Translations under genes and position numbers: made by a program | Notes under the pieces: model-generated | What the model saw: only the letters and a program-made list of their open reading frames with translations | What the model was told of the DNA's origin: nothing | The model's database searches: none | Part shown: positions 44,677-56,319 of the stretch, piece after piece | Layout: each line of letters begins with the position of its first letter | How positions within the stretch are numbered: position 1 is the first letter of the stretch | Source of the DNA: Akebia trifoliata | Taxonomy: Eukaryota > Streptophyta > Magnoliopsida > Ranunculales > Lardizabalaceae | NCBI GenBank assembly: GCA_017979445.1 | Contig: CM030718.1 | Location: 23,927,021 to 23,991,020 of the forward strand | DNA length: 64,000 nucleotides | Direction: 5' to 3'

Positions 44677-45098
44677 GTCCCTCCGGTTCTTATTCAGAAG
44701 ATCTTTACTCAGATTTTCTCCTATATCAACGTCCAACTTTTTAACAGGTAATAACTGTTCTGTTGTGCCGTCTTTCGACATAAATCTTTAAAATTTTTAC
44801 TGTATATATAAGGATGCTGTTACATGCTGCTTTAGTCTTCTGCTACGTCATGAGTACTGTACATTCAGCAATGGAGAATATGTGAAATCTGGGTTGGCTG
44901 AATTAGAGTTATGGTGTGCCCAAGCAAAAGAAGAGGCAAGTCCCTTCCATGATTTTCATTAACCTGTTTAGTTAGCTTTACTTTATTATTATTATCATTA
45001 TTATTTTTTAATTATATCTGAAGATTCCTGGTTCATTGCAGTATGCAGGCTCGTCTTGGGATGAACTTAAGCACATTAGGCAAGCTGTGGGGTTCTTG
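44677..45098 (+). pseudogene. Captured myosin XI globular-tail exons
   Basis: Blocks are 44677-44747 (VPPVLIQKIFTQIFSYINVQ), 44836-44935 ([20 protein letters not shown], then [13 protein letters not shown]) and 45042-45098 (YAGSSWDELKHIRQAVGFL). They join in frame without a stop. These are adjacent exons of the dilute/cargo-binding tail of plant myosin XI. The second block ends at a GC donor rather than GT. The motor, neck and remaining tail are absent. It follows the LAMMER kinase fragment in the same orientation, so a joint transcript is possible. Confidence 0.82.
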
Positions 45099-47660
45099 GT
45101 ACGTCTTTCATGTATTGAAGCTTAATACGATAACTTATTATTATTATTGTTATTGTAATTATTGTTATTACTATTATTATTATAATTTTCATAAACATGA
45201 GGTACATTAATCTAAACCAAAAGGAACAAAGGAGGTTAAGGAGACCTACCTACTAATACAGCAGAAGAGAAAAGAGAGGAAAAGAAAATTAAAAATGTAG
45301 ATACTGTCACAACTGGTTAAATTTATCTTTACTAATGAGTTTCTGGTGTATGATATGCCTTTGATTATTTGAAGTTTCTCACTTGACTTAAGAGCTTGTT
45401 AGACTGCATGGATAGTACTAAAACTGTTGAATTTGGGGCAGACTGGTCTTAAGTATTTTGTGTATGGTATAGTGTCAACACTTGAAGCTGATATGTATAT
45501 CGATATGGAACTTGCATGGATGTTGCATACTGCTATTTAATTTGTGACCTTGGTAGACCACTTCAATTTGGTTCAACTGTGAAGTTCATACTATCAATCA
45601 TTTTACTGTTTGTTGTAAATTTTATTAATTATTACCTACAAAATACATTGGTGTCCAAATTAAACTCTTCATATAACATAAACTCGTACTCTGTTAAGTC
45701 CACAATTACCTAACTCGTTGGTAAGGTGCCAATCGCCAACCTGTTCGCGGTACAGTTCGCTCCCAGTTCGTGTGGCATTTTTCTTATTTTTTTACATGCC
45801 CCTCCACATGTTGATAATACTTGAGGCACCCTCCCTAAAATCTTAAACTGATAGCATGTCCCTTTGACCTTGGTCTTTATCAATAGACTGATGAAAATGA
45901 CCAAATACCCTCATCTTTAACCTATAAAACAAAAAAAATTTGATTTTTTTCTTTCCAAAATCTGTCATCTTCAATCTCTTTTTCACCTTACTCATCACTT
46001 CAGCCCTTCAAATGCCCGCACCTCTATCTACCCTACAAACCAGGTTCATTCTTGAGTGGCAAACCACGAAATGCAAACCCGAATTCAAACCAAGCGAACC
46101 CACGAATCAGGTAACATGGGTCTGAGCCAAGATTTGAAATCTTGTCATGAGGCATTCTCTTAGTCAGGAGAAAAACCGAGACTGCCTTGACCTATACAAT
46201 ATGAAACATTCCCCAAAGCCGATGTTTTGTTTCAGTCTTGGCGGAAGCATTGTAAGATGATGTGGAACTTTTGCTATAGTAAGAACTACTTCTAATCAGT
46301 GCCTCTTGGTGCAGCATTCCCTTCTCCGCTAATGACATATCCAATTCTTTGTAAGAGAAGGACTTCTAGGATGTTAAACCTGCAGCAGTGCTTGTAGAGA
46401 ACCCTGCCTTCCACTGCCAGGTTGGTGCTATTTAATGGATTTCATTCAATCTCTTGCCAATTCTGAATTTGGGGTATGCTGTTTTTTCTTCTTTTAGTGT
46501 TCCCTATTTGTTATATTTATCACTCTTCTAATTTTTAGGCTACAAACTGTTGGATCTGGTATGAAAGAACTATTTGGATTCTCTTGAACAATTAACACAT
46601 CCGTTATTTGGAGATGGTTCCTTGTATGTGAATGCTCATTTTAATTTTTTAGTAGTAGTTTTATCACCTTTATAATTTGTGGCTATAATAAGGATGCATT
46701 TATGGTAGCATTGTACGACGATAGATCTATAAGGGCTCATGTCAAACGTTCAAGAGAATTGCGTTCTCTTTCCACTCTTCAAGCCTCGTTATCAACATCA
46801 CTTGCGTTACTACATGAGACATCACGAAACACAACTGAAGGTTCTGTATATTTGGATATGTTTTGCGTTACAAGCATTAGATTGTTCATTGTTCCCTATT
46901 GGTAACATATTGTGGTTCTTTTAATTATTTCTCTTTGTTATTATATCATCTTTAACCTCTTATCAAAAAAAATTATATCGTCATGAATCCGACACTCCTT
47001 GCAGGTACGTATACTGTCTTTAAATTTTTTGTTATTAGATCATTTTTTATCTTTATTATTTGTTTAAAAGTTTTATACTGACCACTTCGAGATCTTACTT
47101 GGGATTAGGTTCAAATTCTTTCACCATCAACCTTTTTATCCTAATTTTGAGTTGTTTCTACATATATATTAAAAAAAAAAAAAAGGAATTTTAAGTTTTT
47201 TTTTCTTTTTCTTTATGATTTCTGTTTTATCTGTGTCCAAGTGCTTGATGGATTGTATATCTGTCTATTTTAGAATTATTCTTTGTGATTTTTAGTTTGA
47301 ACTGAATGTGGGTGTTGATTTGAAACAAGAGTGGGAGATCATTAATGATTTTTAGTTACATTTATAAAAGTTGAAGACGAGGGCTATTTGGGTCTTTTCA
47401 TATTGTTAGTTGGGGTCTAGGACATCAATGTCAAACATAGGGGTATCTCCACTATTTAACAACATGTGAAGGGGGGCTGGTGTAAAAAAAAAATTTTAAA
47501 TACCCTATAGAGACGGTCGCTGACCGTCGCTATATCCTTATTTTATTGTCATTTTTTCCGACTGTCTTTGACAGTCATTTTTAAAAAACCACTCCTTTTA
47601 AAACGACTCTTTTTGCGACTATAGGGACAGTCGTTTTTGGCACATTATGATGTAATGATG

Positions 47661-48440
47661 GATAATGCGTAGTGTAGTTGGATTGTTTAAAATTTTATCC
47701 ACATAGATTCCACAAACAAAGAGTAAGAACATGGCAAATCTCTATCATGTTCAGATTATCGCAGACTCTTGTTTTAAAGATCATTTTTATTTACTACTTA
47801 TTGAGTATGACACACATAACTTAGTGTCATTTCATAGAGACTTTTGTATGGAGTGCTAAAGCCAAGAGCATAGGAGAGTGTGTGTAGTCACAAGGAAAAG
47901 GATCATCTCTTCAAGTTGACTGTTTTATTAGTCCTACTAGTAGGGATCATTCCTACTAGTTATAATCCATTTTTCAGTCTCCAATGTAAATTTTTATTTC
48001 GAACTGTGACAACATGCAACCCGAATAATCAAAAGGAAAAAGAAAAACAATCTAAACATATTTTTTGCCACAAAAAAAAAAAAGAAATGCATTATTATTA
48101 CAAATGTACCTGGGGAACACATGCAGAAGAAAACTGAGGTAAGTTTACCCCCATCCCAATGTGAATTACTTCCACATCCTTTACATACTAAAATGAGAAA
48201 GAAATTAAAGTTCATGGCAAAATTCTTGAGAACCTCCAATTATATACAATTCCTTGATCTAGTGGATTCCCTTGAGTGAACATCATTCAACTAAATTATA
48301 GACCTAAACTACAAAAATGGAGCCAACATCAATATTTGGGATAAAGCATAGATTATGATGATAATGACGATGAGCTACAACACACAAAATTCCAAGCTGA
48401 AATTGTCTAAATTAAATCAAAAGGAAAGAGCGAAAAGAGA
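47661..48440. other. Non-coding stretch between Pack-CACTA 2 and a gene fragment
   Basis: AT-rich with no recognisable gene or repeat border; open frames here are short and low-complexity. Confidence 0.5.
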
Positions 48441-48446
48441 TTTCAC

Positions 48447-48946
48447 CTTAGGAAAGTAATTGTGGAAGATAACCGTTCCACCTCACTAAAATCGAAAGCT
48501 TCTTCTTCTTCTTGTCCCTTTGCTCCACAAATCTTAGAAATCTTAGAAAGCAGTTGAAATGACATATGAAACCCATATAAATGCTTTATTAGCTGAAAAT
48601 GTAGATCCAGCATCCCAAACTGTTCATACAAGTAGGAAATTAACATGAACTGTTTACTTTTCTCATATACATACATATCAACAATCTCAATTGCTACTGA
48701 CTTGAGAGTTCCACCCTTGCAATGTTTTACATGACAGACACAAATATCATGTTTTTGTATGCCAACGCTCATAATAAACTAATACAGGCATTATTAGCCG
48801 AGGAAGAATAGATTAACCTAATTAGCTTTTCAAAAGGAATACAAAGTTTAAAATGTACACTATCTGAATCAGATTTATAGAACAAACCTGCATTTTTTAA
48901 CCACCATCTCTCTGAGTTCATCCAAATGCATATCAACCTCGTAAAG
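48447..48946 (-). pseudogene. Unrecognised gene fragment, two candidate exons
   Basis: On the minus strand an acceptor (TTTGTTTTCAG) starts a 59-nt block, 48946-48888, reading LYEVDMHLDELREMVVKKCR, followed by a GT donor. Downstream at about 48532-48447 a block reads GAKGQEEEEAFDFSEVER then LSSTITFLR and ends at another GT. Both look like real internal exons of a coiled-coil-type protein. No start or end is visible. Unit 3 begins about 20 bp to the right, so the fragment was probably cut at that junction. The family was not recognised. Confidence 0.4.
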
Positions 48947-49680
48947 CTGAAAACAAACGGATATGGGTTGGATCCGGATATGGGTTTAGTGAGAGCCAAA
49001 ATGGCTTGGGTATGGTTTTAGGTAATAGGATCCAAGTTGGACTCGGATACATATCTGGATTTAAAAATGGATCTAAATATGGATATACTCAGATCCGACC
49101 CATTTTAAGCCCTAGCAAATCACCCAGCACCCCACTTAAGTAACCACAATCTAGGGTAGGAGTCGGGAATTTACACCACCACCTGACCCATTTACTAGGG
49201 CATTAAGTATTCTTTGTATGAACAAAGAAAAGCTCATAACAGTATAGCAACATTTCCTTCCTATTTAGATTCAAATATAAGATCGAATTGTCGAATAAGT
49301 AAACGTAAAACAAAGACAAATGTTCTGAAAAAATATCCACCATATCAATTGGCCATGTCTGTTTTATGGACTTAACCTTGACAACTTGCTACATATTTCT
49401 ATGTATTAGATGGTTAGCAAACCATCCTTTGATTGGGTTGGTTCTTTCTTCTCTGTGTAGCATTTAAATTTGTTTGGTTGGATTGAGCATAGTGTCACAA
49501 TATTGGATTGATGAGTTCAGATCAAATACTTGCAGACCAATACAGTTCGGTGGCACCCCAATCTAAAAATAATTCCTATTTTCTTAGTTTTAAAATTTCT
49601 ATAATCGATATCATCCCTACTTGTTACACTCCACCTCTATTTTTCTCCTAATCTCAAGAATATAAGATATGGGGTTCCAA

Positions 49681-49683
<3 letters not shown>

Positions 49684-49758
<75 letters not shown>
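49684..49758. repeat. (CT)n microsatellite, expanded in unit 3
   Basis: A 75-bp CT run. The same site is under 20 bp in units 1 (5356) and 2 (15350). The long Arg/Glu or Leu/Ser open frames over it are repeat artefacts. Confidence 0.95.
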
Positions 49759-49761
<3 letters not shown>

Positions 49762-50278
49762 TTGGAAGAAAGAAGGGGTTGGAGATGTACCTATTTTCCT
49801 GAAAAAGAAAAAAAAAAAACAACCAACAAAACAACAAGAAGAAAGCATCGGTGGAGTCCATATTTCCCTGAAGAAAAAGCAAAAAAAACAACGAAAATTA
49901 TGAAGAAAAACAATAAGATGTTGACAGTGTTCCTATTTTCCAGAAAAAGAAAAACTGAGAAAGGAAGAATAGTTGGTCAAACGAGAAGACGAGAAGAGAG
50001 AGAGAGAGTGTTTCTAAAACCATGAAAAGAAGTAAGAAAATTGGGGGTGCAATCATAGTAATGGAATGCCAAGGTGGGATTTTTTGGTCTGCAAGTAGTT
50101 GCACCCCAATATATAACCTTTCTTTTTATCATCTCAAAGTTATGTTAACTTTTTATTGCCAGACCACCTTTTCTTATATCTCCAATTATTGCAACACACC
50201 AACAAAGGATCAAGACATCCAATATCTTTCTCTAATCCTATTAAAATTTCTTCTAATAAAAACAAAAAACCAAAAAAA

Positions 50279-50470
50279 ATTGGCACTCCTTGCCCTCATC
50301 CTTCTAAAAGTCACCCCACTTAGAAAAGCAAAGAATATCGAATGGGTCCATTTGGTGATCGATCTCTTTCTGAATCCATTCATAACATACCATGACAATA
50401 CTTTATGAATGGCTTCAGTAACTGGTCCATTCGATTTTTTAAGTGGGATGTCTTGTGGGGTGGGCATTGA
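50279..50470. mobile_element. Fold-back MITE (unit 3)
   Basis: Partner of 5915-6110 and 20228-20415, with the most mismatches in the core stem. Confidence 0.58.
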
Positions 50471-51868
50471 GTGAATCTAAAAGAAATATCCTAAAAGAGC
50501 TCATATAGAGAGGATAGGGTTGGTGGTTGTCTCCCTTTTACTCTTCCCCTCTCTCCATGTGCTCTCCTCTATCTCTCCTAAAATCATTCACTTGGTGTAT
50601 GGATTTTAAATGGCGAGGAAAAACTTTGGAAAAAAACAAGAAAGAGACAAGAAAAAAATCATGACAAAACGATATATATATATGGATCATGGTCCGTAGG
50701 CAAGATTGCCATATAGGATAAAACGTTATGTAGAATGTTGTCTATGGATCTTAACCCTATATATATAATATTAAAAATGAATTCATGGTGTAATGCATAT
50801 ATAATAGATTTATTCTAAGTTTCTAATATATTTTGGAGCGAACACTATACTTAATTATATATTTAATGATAATAGAAAAAGCCTAACCATCAATTTATCT
50901 TTTGAGCAAAACAACACACTTAAACAATGACATAAACTATAACATAAACCATTATCATCAAATCCTACATTAAACAATGAACCAAAGCACCAACAACCAT
51001 AAGAACATTGAAATTAACCATAAACCTAGAAAAATGGATAACTTTATTTCTTTTCTTTTCTTTAATTACATGCTTAAAATGTAATAGTCATGTTTAAAAC
51101 ATTAAACATTTTTTTTAAGTCAGTTTATTTTACTGTTTTAATCATTAGAGGTACGAAACGCGTTTTCAAAGAGACTTTTTAAAAAAAGACGGAATTTTTT
51201 ATTACTATACTCTCTCCTGTGGTACTTTTTTTTTTTTTTTTTCTCCTTGGTGGCTAAGGCCATGGTGTTTTCAAATTTGGATTCAAATATTCAGGTCCTC
51301 ACTTTGCATATCCTTATTTATTGTGTTATAAACAAAAATTGGTGTGGAAATATAATCTCTAAAATAAATGTTTACCACTGCTGCCCATATTTGTGATTGT
51401 AACTAATAACTGTAGACAATAAACTCATCCTTAAAAAGTATGTAAAAAATTATAACATTGATTCTTAAACAACAGTTCTTATATAACACTAAGGAAGGGA
51501 TATACTTGTTATGCATGTGCTGGTAGGATAGAAATTCTTCAAAACGGTGGGCCCTTGCTTTACATTTCATTCTTTTTTAATAGAATTTTGAAAGATTATA
51601 TTATATTTTATTATAGATAGATTATTTCAAATGTTTATACAAGGATACTTAAGCTATTTTTGAATTCGGTGACCATTGCCCAGAAGTGTCAATGGTTCGG
51701 GTTTGGATGAGATTTGGGATATTTTGGGGCCAATTTGATATACCAAAAAAAAAACTGATCTAATCTTAAATTGACCCTATACTTATTGAATTAGATCCCT
51801 GTTAGATGTCAACATTTGAATCCAAAATTTGATGATAATTGGATCAGGTCCAAACCATATATATATAT

Positions 51869-52152
51869 GGGGACGGTTCGAGGGACGTTTCAAAAAATAG
51901 ATGAGAAACTGATGTTTCTTGGCCGTTAGATGGACTGAAATCGACGGTGCACATGCTTTCTCACGTCAGTTCGGTTATTAATAACGGAGTTTCGAAATTT
52001 GCAAATACATCCCTCACAATTTACAATTTTCGAACGGACGTCTCCTTCTCTCTTTTCTATTCGACAGATGAGACTGAACTCTCGTTCTCTCTCTCTCTTC
52101 GTCTCCATCGAAATACTGAGAGCCATCGTAGAGATCATCAGCTGCTCGCTCA

Positions 52153-52194
<42 letters not shown>

Positions 52195-52264
52195 AGTCTC
52201 GACAGAAAACCAAACCCCGAAAACCCTGTTTTCATCTTCGTCTCCATTGAAAACCCCGACTGAA

Positions 52265-52314
<50 letters not shown>

Positions 52315-52553
52315 ACTCGACAGAAAACCCAACACATTCATCTCGACAGAAAACCCTTCGTCTCATACCGAAAACCCAGATTTGGTGGGAACCTTTCAAC
52401 AGAAAATTCGAAAAATTGAAGGGGATAACTCAGAGAAACCGGTCGATAGACTTCGATCTCTTTCTCGTTCGATTGACCGATTGGAACCCAAAAAACCTGT
52501 ACAATTTTGGAACTCGCACAGGTGACTTATCGATCCCAAATTTCTATTAGATA
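51869..52553 (+). repeat. MULE left terminal inverted repeat with promoter and leader exon
   Basis: Pairs with 60443-61144. It contains GCCGTTAGATGGACTG near the tip, two CT tracts (52160-52191, 52267-52311), repeats of CGACAGAAAACC, and a donor at 52522. The long open frames here are CT-repeat artefacts. It is probably the promoter and untranslated first exon of the transposase. Confidence 0.85.
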
Positions 52554-53861
52554 TGATTGTTCTTGTTATATAACCGAAATGGTGATTCTAAAATGTTTTT
52601 GAATTAAGAATCTCAATGGGTCTGAATTAGATTGTAAAATATCAGTGTTTTTGTATGTTTCTGCTCTGTTTTTAGAACTAATTTGATGAATGGTGTGTGT
52701 TTCTTTGTTTATTCTTTGTTCACTTTCTCTTAAACTAATGTGATTGAATCATGTTTGTAACTATTGCAATTCATGGTGTTGGGGGTGTCCTCTCTAATAG
52801 CTTTAACTCTTATTCCGTTGGTTGTTAGTGTTATGGTTCTTGATGTGTTTGCCCTCTAGGTACATTGGCTACATAGTTTAAATGTTTGAAAATTGAGTTT
52901 TAAAATCTATAAGATAATCGGGTTTTTTGACTCATCCTTGTTTACTCGAGCCCGGACAGTCTTTAGCCCATAATGCTAAAAAAGAAATTGGAAGCATTGC
53001 TTGCTTGTAATACTTGAAATAAAAGAAATAAAAGAATAATGAATTATTCAACCTTACATAATACTTGAAAGGCTCCCAAATTGCCCATTCTTTTCTAGAT
53101 AATTAAATACTTATTTTAAAAAATAAAAGAATGAATAATTCACCCTTACTAATACATTACAAGCCATTATTAAACAAAGTACAACACCATCCGGACTTAT
53201 TAGGTCCATAATCCAAAGTTTTCTCTAAAGATTCCAAGTGTTGTCCAATCATTCACGTATAGATCCCATAAACTCGCATTCTTTGATAGATTTGATGTGT
53301 GGTGATTTTGCCTCACGAAGTCTCCTTTCTTTTGAAAGTAGTTTTGCAAACCTACAAGATTGGAAAAATAAAGATTACAATTATAAATCAGATGCAAAAG
53401 GCATGGTTTAAAAAATATCCCTTTTGCCATTGCAACATTATTGCTACAATCTTATACATTATTTGGTATATAATACGTGTATGATGACCATTTTATTGTT
53501 TATAACTTTCATTTATAAGGCGTTCAATTCCGAAGTTAAAGTTTTGGAACTTTTATTTTATTTTAAATATGAATGTCATTTCGCTTCAAATTCATTTTTT
53601 TTTTTTTTGAACTCTTATTTTTAATGTTATTTGACATATCGAGGGATTCCAACGTTTATATCTTTATATAATGAAAATTGATTAATTGATGTCATAACAT
53701 GGGATTTTAGATAGGTTTTATGAGTAGAATATGGATAAAAGTGTCTTGAGATGGAATTGTTGTTGTTGTAGAAATAATTATAATGTACTTGTTATTACAA
53801 ATGAATTCTTCTGAATTTGAAAATATAAGTTTTCGTCTCTTATCAGTTGTAAAAATCCATC

Positions 53862-56319
53862 ATGGATACTATCGATGTTGAAACTTTTGGTGACATGCCT
53901 ATTGATGATATTGTGGGATCTTCGACAATGGAAGTAGATGGGGGTGAACATATTGAATGTCAGAGCCCAAACAAAGACGTCGAAATTTTAACACCGTATG
54001 TAGGGATGCTTTTTTATTCTAGTATGGAAGCTCAAAAATATTATGAAGATTACGGACGTCGGAATGGATTTTGGATTCGTATTCGAGATAATACGAAATC
54101 ACGACGAGGTTCAAATGAGATGACTGGGATAACATTTGTTTGTTCACATCAAGGTAAATACACATCAAAGATGGAAAAAACTGAGGCAACAGTTGGGAAC
54201 GAGATTGTAAAAAAGATAAGTATGAGTACTTCAACTATTAAATGTGGATGTGAGGCGGCAATGCGAGTTATACATGATGTATATAGTGCCCGATGGAAAG
54301 TGACGGTCTTCAGAGACAACCATAATCATAAGGTCGTTACACCAGGGAGGAGAATGAGTATGAGGTCAAATAGAAACATGCCAAGAACGGCTAAAAATTT
54401 AGTTGAAGCATTCCAAAGAGAAAATCTATCAGTTGGTAAAGTTTCATCAATCCTTGGTGGTGATACGATTGGTTTCGATAATAGGGATTGTTATAATCAT
54501 TTGAGAAATGTTAGACAAAAGCAGTTAGAAGGGGGAGATGCACAGTCAGTGCTCATGTACTTCAAACGAAAACAACTTGAAAACCTGTAATTTTTTTATG
54601 CAATACAGTGTGATGACGATGGGAGGGCAACTAACTTTTTTTGGGTTGATGCTAGGTCACGAATGGCATATCAATCTTTTGGGGATGTGGTGACATTCGA
54701 TACAACTTATCGTACAAACAAGTATGATATGCCATTCGTCCCTTTTACTGGAGTAAACCACCACTGGCAATCTATACAATTTGGGGGTGCACTTCTACAA
54801 GATGAAACTGAGGTGACCTTCGTATAGTTGTTTGAGACCTGGTTAGAAGCAATGGGAGGACGACATCCAAAATCAATAATCACCGATCAAGATTTGACAA
54901 TGAGGAATGCGATTGTCAAAATTTTTCCAAACACGCGTCATCGTCTTTGTATATGGCACATCGAGAAGAAGTTCGTCGAGAAGTTACCACATGTATACTT
55001 TAAGAAGTTTGAATTCAAGAATAAAATACAAAAGTGTATTTGGTCGACATACACCGAGGACGATTTTGAGAAGGGTGGAAAGCTGTGATCGAGGAAAATG
55101 ATTTGGAACAGAATGAATGGCTACAACAGTTGTTTCAAATACAGGAGTCGTGGGTACCTGTTTATAATCGTAATATTTTTTTTACCGGTATGAATACTAC
55201 AGACCGTAGTGAAAGCATTAATTCTTTTTTTGATGGGTTTGTTACTTCGAGATCAAATCTTAAGAATTTGTTACTAAGCATGAGCAAGCTTTGAAGAAGA
55301 ATATAAATGACGAGAGGAAAGAAGATTTTCATTCAGAGCACAGATTTCGATGTGTCAAAGATAACGAATTACTTCTAAAGAATGCTGCAAATGTGTAACC
55401 AGAAATTTGTTTGAAAAATTCAATGATGAATGGGTGAATGTGATGAATTATAAAATTGAAGAAGAAAGAGTAACAGATGTGGGTATCGATCGTATATTGT
55501 GAAAATTAAGTTTGATGCGCCCGAGGAGTTTGTGGTTGAGTTTAATTTGGAAACATACAAGGGTACGTGTCAATGTAAGAAATTTGAATTTATGGGAATT
55601 CTTTATCGACATTTTTTAAAAGTTTTTCATCGTCATGACATTGATTTTATACCTTCTCACTTTATTTTGGGAAGATGGACAAAAGAAGCTAATCGTAGTT
55701 TCAGAGTGAAAGATTCACTTATAATGGGTGATGAGAAAGAACAGTCTGAACCAATGAGACTTGAATACCTGTGTCAATACGGTACCAAATTAGCATGTAT
55801 GGCCGCATCTTCAATCGAGGGATTTAAATTATTATGGGATAATTACGATGAAATGTGTAAAAAACTTAGTGAACTTGCACCTCATGTAATGTCAGATCCT
55901 ACAATTGATTCAGGTGGAAAGTTTACGAATGATGAAGCTCAATTGTCCCAAGTATTACTCTTAAATCCCAATATCTCTCATACGAAGGGTAGGAAGAAAG
56001 ATGAAAAGGGAAAAGAAAAGATTCTCAATCCTGGTAGATTGAAGAGCAGTATTGAATTAGCCCAACAGAAGAAAAAAAGGAAATGTGCATTATGTCTAAA
56101 GTTTGGCCATGACAAACGAATTTGTCCTGAAAATCCTAATAAAAAGAAGATTGGATCTACCCAAGGTAAATAATTTCATATTTATCGTATGAATTATAAT
56201 TTCAGTGAGATGTTAATTATAATTTGAGTTGAACATCACATGCCTGTTTTTTCCTTTTTTCAGATGACGTAGGGGAACATCATGCATGGACGGATGAATT
56301 ACAACAACCTTTCGAATAA
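53862..56319 (+). pseudogene. FAR1/FRS-type MULE transposase, decayed
   Basis: Coding exon 53862-56165 follows an acceptor at 53846; a short last exon 56264-56319 ends VGEHHAWTDELQQPFE. Order: acidic N-terminus; FAR1 DNA-binding region with CGCEAAMRV and DNHNHKVV (about residues 45-165); MULE transposase core with WVDARSRMAYQSFGDVVTFD, ITDQDLTMRNA and CIWHIEKKF; a SWIM-type finger (CQCKKFEFMGILYRHFLKVF, third Cys replaced by Tyr); and a zinc knuckle CALCLKFGHDKRIC. Breaks are a stop at 54588, a TAG in place of Trp at 54825, a frame loss at about 55079, further frame losses near 55285 and 55396, and a TGA at 55499. It cannot make an active transposase. Its decay contrasts with the open minus-strand gene of the same element. 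Confidence 0.88.

Larger units (their letters stand above)
40754..47657. mobile_element. Pack-CACTA element 2 (6.9 kb, carries kinase and myosin pieces)
   Basis: Left end CACTACGTCATATTGGG, right end the complement of CATTACATCATAATGTG; flanks are the exact 3-bp repeat ATG (40751-40753, 47658-47660). Subterminal motifs of the form ACGACTGxxAAAGGCTGTCG (left) and GACGGTCGCTGACCGTCGC (right) are typical of CACTA ends. No transposase was found. Inside are a CT-rich leader with a mini first exon, LAMMER kinase exons and myosin XI exons, all on the plus strand, a fold-back MITE (42990-43148) and a second TIR-like copy at 44237. The stretch 45100-47500 shows no gene that I recognise, apart from an unassigned open stretch at 46702-46905. 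Confidence 0.85.

Noticed and set aside
46702..46905. Open stretch beginning MVALYDDRSIRAHVKRS in Pack-CACTA 2
   Set aside because: Possibly another captured exon, but no family, splice border or second supporting piece was found, so it is not called.
49637..50025. Long open frames of Arg/Glu or Leu/Ser over the CT/GA tract
   Set aside because: Two-base repeats stay open in all frames; the peptides are low-complexity and not kept in units 1 and 2.
51926..52525. Overlapping frames of up to 192 codons on both strands in the MULE left TIR
   Set aside because: They lie over CT tracts and mirror frames in the right TIR; the region is better explained as an untranslated leader exon.
53862..56319. 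A domesticated FAR1/FRS host transcription factor
   Set aside because: Several stops and frame losses, and it sits between MULE terminal repeats.
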